A stretch of 64,000 nucleotides of DNA from Saccharomycopsis malanga. Its lineage: Eukaryota; Ascomycota; Saccharomycetes; Ascoideales; Saccharomycopsidaceae. Below are positions 1 through 9,516 of the stretch, one piece after another; positions within the stretch are counted from its first letter, which is position 1, and every line of letters starts with the position of its first letter. Under the pieces are notes generated by a model. It saw only the letters and a program-made list of their open reading frames with translations, was not told the DNA's origin and did not search any database. A program made the position numbers and the translations under genes. The stretch lies in NCBI GenBank assembly GCA_004014935.1, contig CP025324.1, positions 1,488,001 through 1,552,000 on the forward strand, given 5' to 3'.

Positions 1-1080
1 TTTTGCCCGTATTGACCACATTTCTATGGTTAGCGGCTTATTTACAACGGATTATCGTGTTGCACGGTGTCAAAAGTATATATATTGGTGTTTCTATCAC
101 CAATTCTTCGAATCTGGTTGAAAATGGTGAAAAACACGGTAAAACGGCGGTACCCCGTTTTTCCACGTTTTTGCCCGTATTGACCACATTTCTATGGTTA
201 GCGGCTTATTTACAACGGATTATCGTGTTGCACGGTGTCAAAAGTATATATATTGGTGTTTCTATCACCAATTCTTCGAATCTGGTTGAAAATGGTGAAA
301 AACACGGTAAAACGGCGGTACCCCGTTTTTCCACGTTTTTGCCCGTATTGACCACATTTCTATGGTTAGCGGCTTATTTTCAACGGATTATCATCAAGCG
401 CGGCCTTTGAAACCTATATATTATCTTTACTAGGTACAGTTGTTTGAATATGGTTGAAAATGGTGAAAAACACGGTAAAAAGCCGGTACCCCGTTTTTCC
501 ACGTTTTTGCCCGTATTGACCACATTTCTATGGTTAGCGGCTTATTTACAACGGATTATCGTGTTGCACGGTGTCAAAAGTATATATATTGGTGTTTCTA
601 TCACCAATTCTTCGAATCTGGTTGAAAATGGTGAAAAACACGGTAAAACGGCGGTACCCCGTTTTTCCACGTTTTTGCCCGTATTGACCACATTTCTATG
701 GTTAGCGGCTTATTTTCAACGGATTATCATCAAGCGCGGCCTTTGAAACCTATATATTATCTTTACTAGGTACAGTTGTTTGAATATGGTTGAAAATAGT
801 GGAAAACACGGTAAAACGGCGATACCCCGTTTTTTCATGTTTTTGCCCATATTTACCACATTTCTATGGTTAGCGCCTAGCTAACAGTGGATTATCATTT
901 CGCACGGTGTCAAAAGTATATATATTGGTGTTTCTATCAATCTGGTTGAAAATTTGGAGAACACGGTAAAACGGCGTTTCTTGTCTTGGATGTTTTTCTG
1001 CATATTGGCCAAATTTCTATAGTTGTCGGCTTGTATACAGGTTATTTCCACCAGGTACGTCCTTGAAATTATAGATGTTG
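1..1080. repeat. 168-bp satellite array with alternating A and B units
   Basis: The landmark TTTTGCCCGT recurs with its first G at 5, 173, 341, 509, 677 and 845, an exact 168-bp period; a seventh, decayed unit follows. Each unit has a conserved half, with an imperfect dyad centred on GGTACC, and a variable half. The variable half is type A (contains CACGGTGTCAAAAG) or type B (contains GCGCGGCCTTTGAAACC). The order is A A B A B A' B', so much of the array is a 336-bp AB dimer. The last two units are degenerate, as at the edge of a satellite. The array runs off the left end of the window. Reading frames of 135 and 100 residues cross it only because 168 is divisible by three; I do not regard them as genes. 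Subtelomeric or centromere-flanking satellite are both possible. Confidence 0.95.
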
Positions 1081-1417
1081 ACTTTATTACGTGTGTGCTA
1101 ATAATAAAGAGCTGAAATGAAGGAATAGTTTGGCGTGGTAGAGTCCGTATGAGATGGATGTCACACCAGATAGGCTGTGCATCCCGTGCTTATACCTAAA
1201 GGACGATATACTGATTGTCGGGACATTGTATGTTGTTTAGATAAATGATTATTGGATTGATACCTTGAAGGAAGTTTGAAAAAATGACCAACTACTATTT
1301 TTTTCGCTTTTTCCCTTATGTGGGCTAAATTTGAGCTACGCTTGATACAGTCACTAATTGACTACTCATATATAAGCCCTAAATTTAGAATGAATAAACA
1401 TAATATATTGTATTTCG
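1081..1417. other. Intergenic, no gene seen
   Basis: AT-rich unique sequence between the satellite edge and the first SINE copy. I see no open frame of note, no tRNA and no clear motif. Confidence 0.6.
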
Positions 1418-1720
1418 CAGCCGGATGTCTCAATTCTCTTGTAAAAGAGATAAAAGACTAAGCGGGCACAAGTGTTCGATTTTTAACAAGAACTCTTTTA
1501 CTCGCTGCTTTTTTGAGCGTGGCAAGTGGAAATTTTTGAATAACCACCTAGGCGAAAGTCTAGTGTTTACTTTCCAAGCCAACGAAAAAGACGGTGGGCA
1601 GCTTACAATGACCGCTACATTATTAGGTTTTCCCCCACTGGGTTTTACCAAGTCCGTTAATACATAGCGCTTATATTTGAAACTGAGAGGTACTGGGCTC
1701 CAAATATAAGATATTATTAG
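1418..1720 (+). mobile_element. tRNA-derived SINE, long form, old copy
   Basis: A diverged copy aligned by eye with the copy at 43031-43343. The head is degenerate (GATGTCTCAATTCTCTTG, then GTGTTCGATTTT in place of the B box). The body keeps AAGTCTAGTG and GGGTTTTACCAAGTCC. The end keeps TACTGGGCTCCAAATATAAG followed by ATATTATTAG. An 80-codon frame at 1425-1667 lies wholly inside it and is therefore not treated as a gene. Confidence 0.8.
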
Positions 1721-1957
1721 GTATTGTACTTCTAGTTATAGACCACTTGCACACTACTGCACACTAATGGCTACACACCATCGATCCACAACTGTGGCTG
1801 ACGTTTTTCCACGTATAATTCTGGAGTATGGCAAACTATAAACGATTACTAATTTAATGGTTATCGAATTCTATTTATGGAGTAAAGTTTGCTGTTTTGA
1901 TATTATTTAGTGGAAAATGTAATTATGAACAATTTGTATACAAATACTGGATAAGAC
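1721..1957. promoter_or_regulatory. Presumed promoter of the dioxygenase gene
   Basis: Short AT-rich interval between the SINE tail and the ATG at 1958. No specific binding motif recognised. Confidence 0.35.
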
Positions 1958-3046
1958 ATGCCTCGACTAGTTAAAGTTCCACTTGAGGACGCCCATATTG
2001 TTAATGGCAACGAGTTTCCAGTGGCTTTTAGTCTTGTGACAGCGAATTATCTGCGGTATGACGAGATTGAACAATTTTTAGAAGACCAGGCCTCAGCTGG
2101 CTTCTTCAATAAACAGGTGGCCACCCATGGGGCGGTGGTAATCCGTAATATTCAAACTACAGACCCCGAGATTCTTAGCCGTTATGTTAAAGCAATTGGG
2201 ATTGGTTCAGGAGATTTGCCTTTTGAACAAAACGGGTCCACTGCCAAAAGAACAGTTCTAACTGATGTTCTCACCACTGCCAATGAAGGTCCTCCAGACT
2301 TGACAATACATCAGCACAATGAGTTTTCAAGGTTCAAACAGTATCCTACAAAGTTGTTCTTTATTTGCACTCAATATGATTCCACAACTACGGGTGGAGC
2401 TACCCCAATTGTTCATGGAGCAGAGTTTTTCAGCCATTTGCAAAGAAAGGTGCCTCAGTTGTTGACTGAGTTGGGAACACGCGGATTGTATATGGCTCAA
2501 ACGTGGACCAACACATCAACAACAAGTACAAGCTGGAGAGACTATTTTTGTTTTGGAAGAGACATCTCCTCCGGCATGGATTTGAAAACAGCTAGAAAAA
2601 ATGCCGGAGAACGAGTAGTTCAAACTGTAAGTGATCATTACGAATGGCTAGACAATGGAAACTTGCTAGTTCATCAGCACACCAAACCTATCAGAAACTA
2701 CCGTAATAAATATACCGGAAAACATTCCCCTGTATTCTTCAATAGTCTTGCTACTTATTACCATCAATACAAGGAAAAAGTCGGCAACACCCCTACCACA
2801 AAATTGTTGTACGACGACGGAGAACCCATTCCAGAACCTTGGTTGGACGTTGTCCTCCAGAGCTCCATAGATCTTGCGTACAATCATGCCTGGAAAGAAG
2901 GAGACCTCGCCATCGTTGATAACTACCAGGTAAGCCACGGCAGATTACCGTGGAGCGGTGGCGGCCGAAAGGTTATCGTCAGCATGTGGGACACTCCTAA
3001 CAAACTGGAGTTTACTTCATGGTCGGCTCAAGCTTTAGCAAGATGA
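1958..3046 (+). CDS. TauD/TfdA-family Fe(II)/2-oxoglutarate dioxygenase
   Basis: A 362-residue protein of the clavaminate synthase-like fold. The facial triad is visible as H120-N-E122 (in IHQHNEFSR) and the distal H327 (in NYQVSHGR); R337 (GGGRKV) would bind 2-oxoglutarate. Family members couple decarboxylation of 2-oxoglutarate to hydroxylation of small molecules. The H-x-E rather than H-x-D motif resembles the SyrP-like branch more than the sulfonate dioxygenases. The substrate cannot be read from the sequence. No signal peptide or membrane segment is seen, so it is probably cytosolic. It lies next to satellite and SINE sequence, a typical place for accessory genes, and bacterial or filamentous-fungal origin is possible. 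The start is the first ATG of the frame; length suits the family. Confidence 0.85.
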   Translation: MPRLVKVPLEDAHIVNGNEFPVAFSLVTANYLRYDEIEQFLEDQASAGFFNKQVATHGAVVIRNIQTTDPEILSRYVKAIGIGSGDLPFEQNGSTAKRTVLTDVLTTANEGPPDLTIHQHNEFSRFKQYPTKLFFICTQYDSTTTGGATPIVHGAEFFSHLQRKVPQLLTELGTRGLYMAQTWTNTSTTSTSWRDYFCFGRDISSGMDLKTARKNAGERVVQTVSDHYEWLDNGNLLVHQHTKPIRNYRNKYTGKHSPVFFNSLATYYHQYKEKVGNTPTTKLLYDDGEPIPEPWLDVVLQSSIDLAYNHAWKEGDLAIVDNYQVSHGRLPWSGGGRKVIVSMWDTPNKLEFTSWSAQALAR

Positions 3047-3056
3047 TATATCATAG

Positions 3057-3142
3057 CTATATCCGAACCAAAATCAAGGGTATTTTTGGCCTTACAAGAA
3101 CCCCCCTGGCTGTACAGCCAGCTACTTGATTTCGGGATATAA
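3057..3142. terminator. Nested inverted repeat just after the dioxygenase stop
   Basis: A perfect 16-bp palindrome CTGGCTGTACAGCCAG (3106-3121) sits inside outer arms TATATCCGAACCAAAATCAAG (left, imperfect) and CTTGATTTCGGGATATA (right). It begins about 10 bases after the stop codon, so it would lie in the 3' UTR. It could be a 3' stem-loop or a tiny foldback element. Confidence 0.5.
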
Positions 3143-3742
3143 GTTGGGAATCACAGATTATCAGCTTGCTTACTACATAGCTTGAATACTTGCTAAGATC
3201 TATTCCAGCTACTCTTCTGATACCATAATTTGAATATTATATATAAAGATTATATAGACTAAGCAAAAGTATGCATTGTAATGCACCAAGTCGCATTGTC
3301 ATGCACGGCAACTGCAGCATCATCAACATACATACATTGAGAGTTATTTTGACAGTTTCTATAGTTTATATACAATGTACAAGGCTTATGAGAGAAGTTC
3401 GAAATGTATTAGTCGTAAGGTGTTGGGTTAAAAACTGATTAGCTGGTAAGCTGAGAAAAAGCGGTTAGGTAGAAGAGAAACAACGATTATTAGGGAAAGT
3501 GTATGCAAAGTACATAATAGATAACAAATGAGAAAGAAAACAGCAGCATTAATAGAAACATTGAAAACAAGTAGGAAAAATCAGTTAATAAAACCCAATG
3601 CGAAGAAAGTAAAAAAAGGGACTATGAAAAGATTATCATCCAAGGAAGAAAAAACGGAATTAGTAATACAAAAGTGTGAATATAATGAGTTGAAAAAGGC
3701 ATTCTGTTCGAAAGAATGACAGAATGGGAGATAATTAAGATA
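3143..3742. other. Intergenic between dioxygenase and small GPI gene
   Basis: AT-rich. A 63-codon lysine-rich frame at 3528-3719 has no recognisable domain and lies in the 3' flank of both convergent genes; I do not call it. No other feature seen. Confidence 0.5.
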
Positions 3743-4033
3743 TTAGATCAAGATAGCGGCAACACCAACAGCAAAAGCAATAGCAGCACTACCAATCTTC
3801 ATGCTGTTGGCGTCGTCAGAATAAGCTGGGATGGTGAAATTATTACCAGCAGCAGCACCACCATTAGAACTGTTACCTGGTGCTACACCTCCACCAGTAG
3901 AATTACCAGGAACAGGAGCAACACCTCCACCAGTAGAATTGGTACCACCAATAGCACCAGTGGAATTATAAGAGTCCACTGCCTGGACAGAAGCAAACAA
4001 AGCAGTAGCTAAAACGATAGATTTGATTTGCAT
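3743..4033 (-). CDS. Small GPI-anchored cell-wall protein with NSTGGGVAP repeats
   Basis: A 96-residue protein with a signal peptide (MQIKSIVLATALFASVQA, residues 1-18). A short Gly/Asn/Ser-rich middle with two or three copies of a GNSTGGGVAP-like unit follows, with several N-glycosylation sites (NST, NFT). The hydrophobic C-terminal tail (AAIAFAVGVAAILI) ends at the stop, as expected for a GPI-addition signal. The mature chain would be only about 55 residues and would sit at the plasma membrane or wall. It shares this plan with the proteins at 46860-47528 and 59126-59377. A TATA-like element lies about 60 bp upstream of its ATG. Exact function unknown. Confidence 0.85.
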   Translation of the reverse strand: MQIKSIVLATALFASVQAVDSYNSTGAIGGTNSTGGGVAPVPGNSTGGGVAPGNSSNGGAAAGNNFTIPAYSDDANSMKIGSAAIAFAVGVAAILI

Positions 4034-6140
4034 TGTTGGTTATTGTTGGAGGGGTATAATTGAATACTGTTTAGAATGAAGAAGCTTGAAAGTATTTATA
4101 AGCGAGAGAATGATGTGGAATGACCGGAATGGTAAGAAACAGAATTGATTTCTCGGGAACTTGGGAAACTATTTATATTAGAAATTCAAAAAGATCACGA
4201 AGCGCAGTTTTTACAATAGATGGGTTATCAGTCAGTGTACAAAGGTTTAGCAAGTATTGCGACATCCACCATCTTACGACTAGGTTAGCCAGCGCAAGCA
4301 ATGCAGACTATGTCTTACTGTTCTATTATTGGACCGAGTTGCTACGACTGTTAAAGTTTTCAGGTATCAATAAGTATCCTGAAATTGGACTTGTAGTGAC
4401 TGTGTACAGATCTGCCCAAAAAGACGGATTTTTTTTTCCTAGTATTATGGTACGGAGAATATGGCAAAAAAAATGTTTCCAAGGGTCTACCCTTGACAAA
4501 CCCGCCACCGTACATTTTGGAACGATCCAGAATCCATTTTTACAGCCCAATTTAGTATGGATTGATGTAGAAATGCTAGTATGGATCATTGAATAATTTC
4601 TAGTATGGATTATTGAAGAATAATCATCGAAAACCTTGGAAATCGGTTCAACTGGAAAAGCAAGAGCCTCTTTTCTTTTGATGAGATGAGCATCGCCTTG
4701 ATTCGATAAGGTTTGGAAATTGCGACATGACTAAACTAAGTAGACTACTAATTGATAGTTTGATTCAACTTGTCGCATATATATGTCATACTTTCATAAT
4801 GTAGTTTTTTCTATTGTTGTAATCTTTTAAAACAGATCATCAAATGGTCTCGACTAATGTTAGACAAGGATGTCATTTTACAGGGTACGATGTAATCTTG
4901 ATTTGATTACTAAACATGGTCCACATATTTTTCTACGTTTGTATGGGAACTTATTATTAGAAGCCAAGAGTCAGACTATTATTGTAGACAGGGCAAGAAT
5001 GTGTATGGCCTAGCAAAGGAGTTGAAAATACGTATACGCATTGTATATATACAAGTGTATAGTTTTATCTTAACGGTACACAGGCTTTATAATAAGATTA
5101 ACAGGTTTTATCCTGGGCCACTGCTATTGTTGCAAACCCAGTAAAAACATAATAAAATTAGAATAGTTATTGATCTTTACTGTTAGCAGAGCTTTCAAGG
5201 CCACTTTATTTACCGTTTGTAGCCAGAAATGACTTTGGATTTTGTATTCTCCGAATACCCATTCTTGGCAGACGGCTTCCTGGTAATCTTATTAGGAAAC
5301 TTATTGAGATTTATAAATGGCTGGTGGGCTATTTATAAAATAGCGTTTTGAATTGTGAAATGGCGTCCACAATTTAAGTTGATATACCGTATTCACCAGA
5401 CCTAAACTCGTTTTGTTTCTTCTTTTATCTTTTGATTTCACAGTAGAAGGAAGTAACGGTCTCGCCTTTTTGAAAAAACATGTCAGCAGGTCCTGGCATA
5501 AATGAATGACTGGAAAACTGACAGAAACTCGGACTTTGCTTGGTTACTGTGTCAATTGTGACAGAAAACAAGTGGAATAGTTTTTAATTCAATTATCAGT
5601 TACTTATTCTACAACGTTCCAAACTGTTTTATAGTATTATTTGTTCACATTTGATAGTTTTAGATTCAAAATGCTCAATATTCTGGCCAGTTTAAATAGA
5701 TATTGTTTCTATGGTTGACCTACGGAATAGTAGGATGACAGTGTCTTGAAACTCATTGAACCTCCGCAGGTATCCAATAGAAAAACCACGCTCAGACTTA
5801 GTGATTATTCTACAAAAAGTTGAGAAATCGCCATGCCTGTTGCCTTAACAATAATAATGAAAATATTTTCCATATAAACAAAATGTTGAATGCAATGTTG
5901 GATGCAGCCTTATGCGCTAGCAAACTTCACATATTTCACGTGACCAGGTTAGGGACACCTGTTGTTTGGTGGTGTGCGCAATATACTATTCCCACTACGC
6001 AGGCTAGTTGTACTGTATAGTGATATTGATGGAAAAAAAGCCATCAAACCAGCAAATCAACAAAAGATTGTTTAGCATTGTTGACTTTTGAGGTGTTTCA
6101 TATTTCAGAGTCGTTTTACTGTGTATTTACTGCTTCCACA
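4034..6140. other. Long intergenic region upstream of SEC14 and the GPI gene
   Basis: About 2.1 kb of AT-rich sequence between divergent genes. The frames at 4120-4596 (158 codons) and 5820-6020 (66 codons) show no domain, no signal peptide and no biased codon use; the longer one overlaps the GPI promoter. I see no SINE copy, tRNA or other RNA gene here. Confidence 0.5.
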
Positions 6141-7461
6141 ATGGTTACGGTATGTGATTTGATGTGCATGGAGCGTTGAGTGCTGCGGAAGCTGGTTTTT
6201 TGTTTTAATATGATGATTTTCAAGAGTTATCAGAGTGATAAGGCAATTTTACAGCAGATTCTAGAGCGTCATTGGGACATTTGAAATTGCTATAAACGGT
6301 TTTCAGATGTTAAGAATTGTTACGAATGATTTTATGGCCTACTAACAAAAACCATAGGAATCTGAATTTTTGTAAGTTTCAGAGTATAAACGGAGAATTT
6401 CATGGTTTAAAAGCTGATTTTTAACAGTGTAAAATGATCAGTTTGGTGGTACAATCCGGATATTGCCGGATTGAGCCAAAAATATGTAAAGGTAAAATAA
6501 GTCACTAACAATCAATCTATAGAGCTAGTTATCCGCAAAAGTGTCCTCCAGGCACAGCTACTGGATATCCGGGGTCCATGACCTCAGAACAGGAGGCTGC
6601 CGTGAAGAAATTGCGCGAGGAATTGAGTGCTGGCGGATTCACACTCCGCTTGGACGATGCCACTTTGGTAAGTATTGTTAAAGCAAAAGTGTCATGTAGA
6701 CAGAAGATTACTGACCGGCTGATTAGTTGCGTTTTTTGCGTGCTCGTAAGTTTGATGTGGCCAAGGCCAAGTTGATGTTTGAGGAATGCGAAAAGTGGAG
6801 AAAGGAAAACGGAGTGGACACCATATTGGAAGATTTCCACTACACGGAAAAGTCCAAGGTGGCCAGCTTCTATCCCCAGTACTATCATAAGACCGACAAG
6901 GATGGTAGACCTATCTATATTGAGGAGTTGGGATCTGTCAACATTACCGAAATGTACAAGATCACCACTCAAGAGAGAATGATCAAGAACTTGATCTGGG
7001 AATACGAATCGTTTGTTAACCATAGATTGCCAGCTTGTTCCAGAAAAGCGGGCTATTTGGTGGAAACGTCCTGCACCATCTTGGACTTGAAAGGAATCTC
7101 CATCACTGCTGCTTCTCAGGTCTTGTCATACGTAAGAGAAGCTTCCTACATTGGTCAGAACTACTACCCGGAAAGAATGGGCAAGTTTTACTTGATCAAT
7201 GCTCCTTTTGGCTTTTCCACTGCATTCAGGTTGTTCAAACCCTTCTTGGATCCAGTCACTGTCAATAAAATCTTTATTTTAGGCTATTCGTACAAATCGG
7301 AGCTTTTGAAACAAATCCCAGCCGAAAACTTGCCAGTCAAGTTTGGTGGAAAGTCCGAAGTTAGCGAAGAACAAGGCGGTTTGTATTTGGCCGATGTGGG
7401 CCCTTGGAGAGAAGAACAATACGTTGGTATTGAAGGCCCAGCCCCTGTTGCCGGAAAATAA
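6141..7461 (+). CDS. SEC14: Sec14 phosphatidylinositol/phosphatidylcholine transfer protein, two introns
   Basis: CRAL-TRIO lipid-transfer protein of Golgi membranes. Exon 1 is probably ATGGTTACG (6141-6149) ending at a GTATGT donor, giving the MVT start also found in baker's yeast Sec14. Intron 2 is clear: GTAAGT donor at 6668, TACTGAC branch near 6709-6715, acceptor at 6726; it joins DDATL to [11 protein letters not shown] in phase. The last exon runs 6727-7461 and contains [17 protein letters not shown] and the [13 protein letters not shown] gate region. The acceptor of intron 1 is uncertain. A CACTAAC branch lies at 6502-6508 and the nearest AG is at 6521-6522, but only the AG at 6540-6541 joins in phase with exon 1. 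With that choice the protein has about 289 residues (304 in S. cerevisiae). Confidence 0.92.
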
Positions 7462-7879
7462 TTGTATCTTTTACATTTTTGTATCCTGTTTACAGGCTTT
7501 TCTTCTCATATTCTTTTGGCAATATATACACCTGATATTTGTAAGATTTCTGTAGAGTGGTGCTATAAAATAACTTGATTGATTCACATAATAGCAAGAA
7601 TATTAATATTTTCTCTATTTTATTTAAACGATTCCCATAATGGAAACAGTAAAGTAAAAAATTTGGGAAATACAAAAAACTGCTTGAAATGATGAGAATT
7701 TTTTAATAGCTGATCAATTATCATTCAAAAGATTCTTATGGCCATCAAAAAATACGTTTTTCTCATTTTATTCTACATTCTATAGCAAATAATTTGCAAT
7801 TGTACCCTATTCTTCTCAATCTTTAATTCTTCGCAACAAACATGGCCAATAAAGAGATAACCTAACACTACACTGTAGT
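7462..7879. other. Intergenic 3' of SEC14
   Basis: AT-rich 3' flank of SEC14. A 61-codon minus frame at 7490-7675 is low-complexity and not called. Nothing else seen. Confidence 0.5.
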
Positions 7880-8092
7880 ATATGGCCGCTGGCCAGGATA
7901 GGATAACTGCTAGTACTTTCTATTTTTACAATGTTGAACAGGCAAGTATAATTGTTTAGTATACAACATACTGCTTATTTTTCAAGCAGGTGAGTCGATT
8001 ATGATCAACAGGACTTTTTTGAGTTTCCTCGCCAAGTTTTGCCAAGTCAACTTACTGGGCACGTATTATAAAGTTGATATTATTATTGACTA
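7880..8092 (+). mobile_element. SINE copy, variant head
   Basis: The head reads GGCCGCTGGCCAGGATAG instead of the TGGCTCAGTGG type. The body keeps TTTTTACAATGTTGAACAGG, ATTATGATCAACAGGAC and a degenerate TTTGCCAAGTC. It ends GTTGATATTATTATT. The copy is diverged, with its middle shortened. Confidence 0.7.
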
Positions 8093-8381
8093 CCTAATTT
8101 GTATCTTACCTTCCCCTATTTAAACGCTCAATATTGACCATATAATCTGTAGTGTGTAATATGGAAAATGAGTAAAACCGTAACTGGTTATATAAAAGGA
8201 TAGAAGAAGTCTAAAGTACAGGAGGAAATAGAGAATTAAGTAGTGATCAAAACAAGAGCAATTCACAATAAGATAAACGAGCTTCTAGGCAATAGTATTG
8301 AACATTCTGATACAGTTGGATTAAGGTTGTGCAACTGAAAATAGCTAAGAGTAACAATATATTTTCAATCAAAATATACTA

Positions 8382-8671
8382 TTGGCCGCAGGCAGGATAG
8401 TCTGGCGACTACTATTCTCGGAAAATATATTAAAGACCTAACAAACTCAAAGGCTGGACTACAACCACTTTACTTGCTACTTCTACGATGTTGAAAAGAC
8501 AAGTGTAAAATACGACCTACGCCAATAGTGCATACTTTTCAGTCAAGCGGCAAGTCTATGGGCTTGCTTGGGTGTTCCTCACCAAATTTTACCAAGTCTC
8601 TTGGGACATAGCGCCTAAATACGGAAAACTAACATATACTATGCTCGAAATACAAGATCTTATTATTATAT
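8382..8671 (+). mobile_element. SINE copy, long form, variant head
   Basis: The head is GGCCGCAGGCAGGATAGTC. The body keeps CTTCTACGATGTTGAAAAG, TGAAAAGACAAGTG, ACGACCTACGCCAATAGTGC, TTTACCAAGTCTC and ACATAGCGCC. The tail is ATGCTCGAAATACAAGATC followed by TTATTATTA. It lies about 290 bp from the previous copy, in the same orientation. Confidence 0.75.
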
Positions 8672-9516
8672 AGCCAAGATAACCAATACACTATACACGT
8701 AAATTTACTAGTTATATCTATAAGAAACGTTACCCCCCTTTGTTTCACACGTCACCCTCCCGGCGTACCATAAGCTTTTTCCAGTCGTTACCGCATTTAG
8801 ACGATGATTTGGACAGCATTTAACAATGTTTAACGCCTGTTTTGGCAGTCAATTTGGCGTATTAGCTAGGAATACAGACGTTTCTGGCAATTTAATATAA
8901 TACCAGGGTATTCTGTGTGATATTTTTGGTAGTGCGATCACATTACCTGGGTTTACGCTTACATACAATTCTTGCCAGTGTGGATTTTCTTTTTTGAATT
9001 GCCCGAGAAGCCAGCACATTAACAAGTTATCACTCATTGTGACTTGCTAATTTCCCGTTACATTTGTTTTTGTTAGTCATTTAGTTTAAAAGCTTATAGA
9101 GACCGGTTTTTCATAAAGAGTATTTCTTAGGTGATTTTGTTAGCAGTTTGATTGTTTTTCTAAAACGAACCAGTTTGATTGTTTTTTTAACGAACCAGTT
9201 TGATTGTTTTTCTGAAAAGATTTATAAAAGTACTGGACTATCAAACAGTTATCATTAGAAATATTGGCACATTTCTGGAGATTTTAACCAGACATTAACA
9301 TACATCAGTTGTGTAGCCCTACACGTTATAGTTTGCCCTGAAACATTCAACATAGTCAACCGTGAACTGTTACACATTGACAACTATCAAATCCCAAACA
9401 ATTAACGTAAAAGTTACCATCACTATTCATTAACCAATTACAGCCATTTACTACTGGCGGACTTTGTCGGATCTAATTGGCGGGTTTAAGCAGCATCGCA
9501 CATAACCATAATAAAG
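8672..9516. promoter_or_regulatory. BUD2 upstream region with a threefold repeat
   Basis: Between 9144 and 9216 the motif CAGTTTGATTGTTTTT occurs three times, starting at 9144, 9171 and 9196 (periods 27 and 25 bp). The repeat lies about 300 bp before the BUD2 start. The minus frame at 8849-9037 has no features and is not called. Confidence 0.5.

Noticed and set aside
3-746. Two long plus-strand frames (135 and 100 codons) in the satellite
   Set aside because: They repeat with the 168-bp unit, which is a multiple of three; decay in later units is not frame-preserving.
1425-1667. 80-codon plus frame
   Set aside because: It lies entirely inside an old SINE copy, and homologous copies are not open.
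4120-4596. 158-codon plus frame
   Set aside because: No domain, no codon bias, and it covers the promoter of the opposing GPI gene; chance in about 2 kb of intergenic DNA is plausible.
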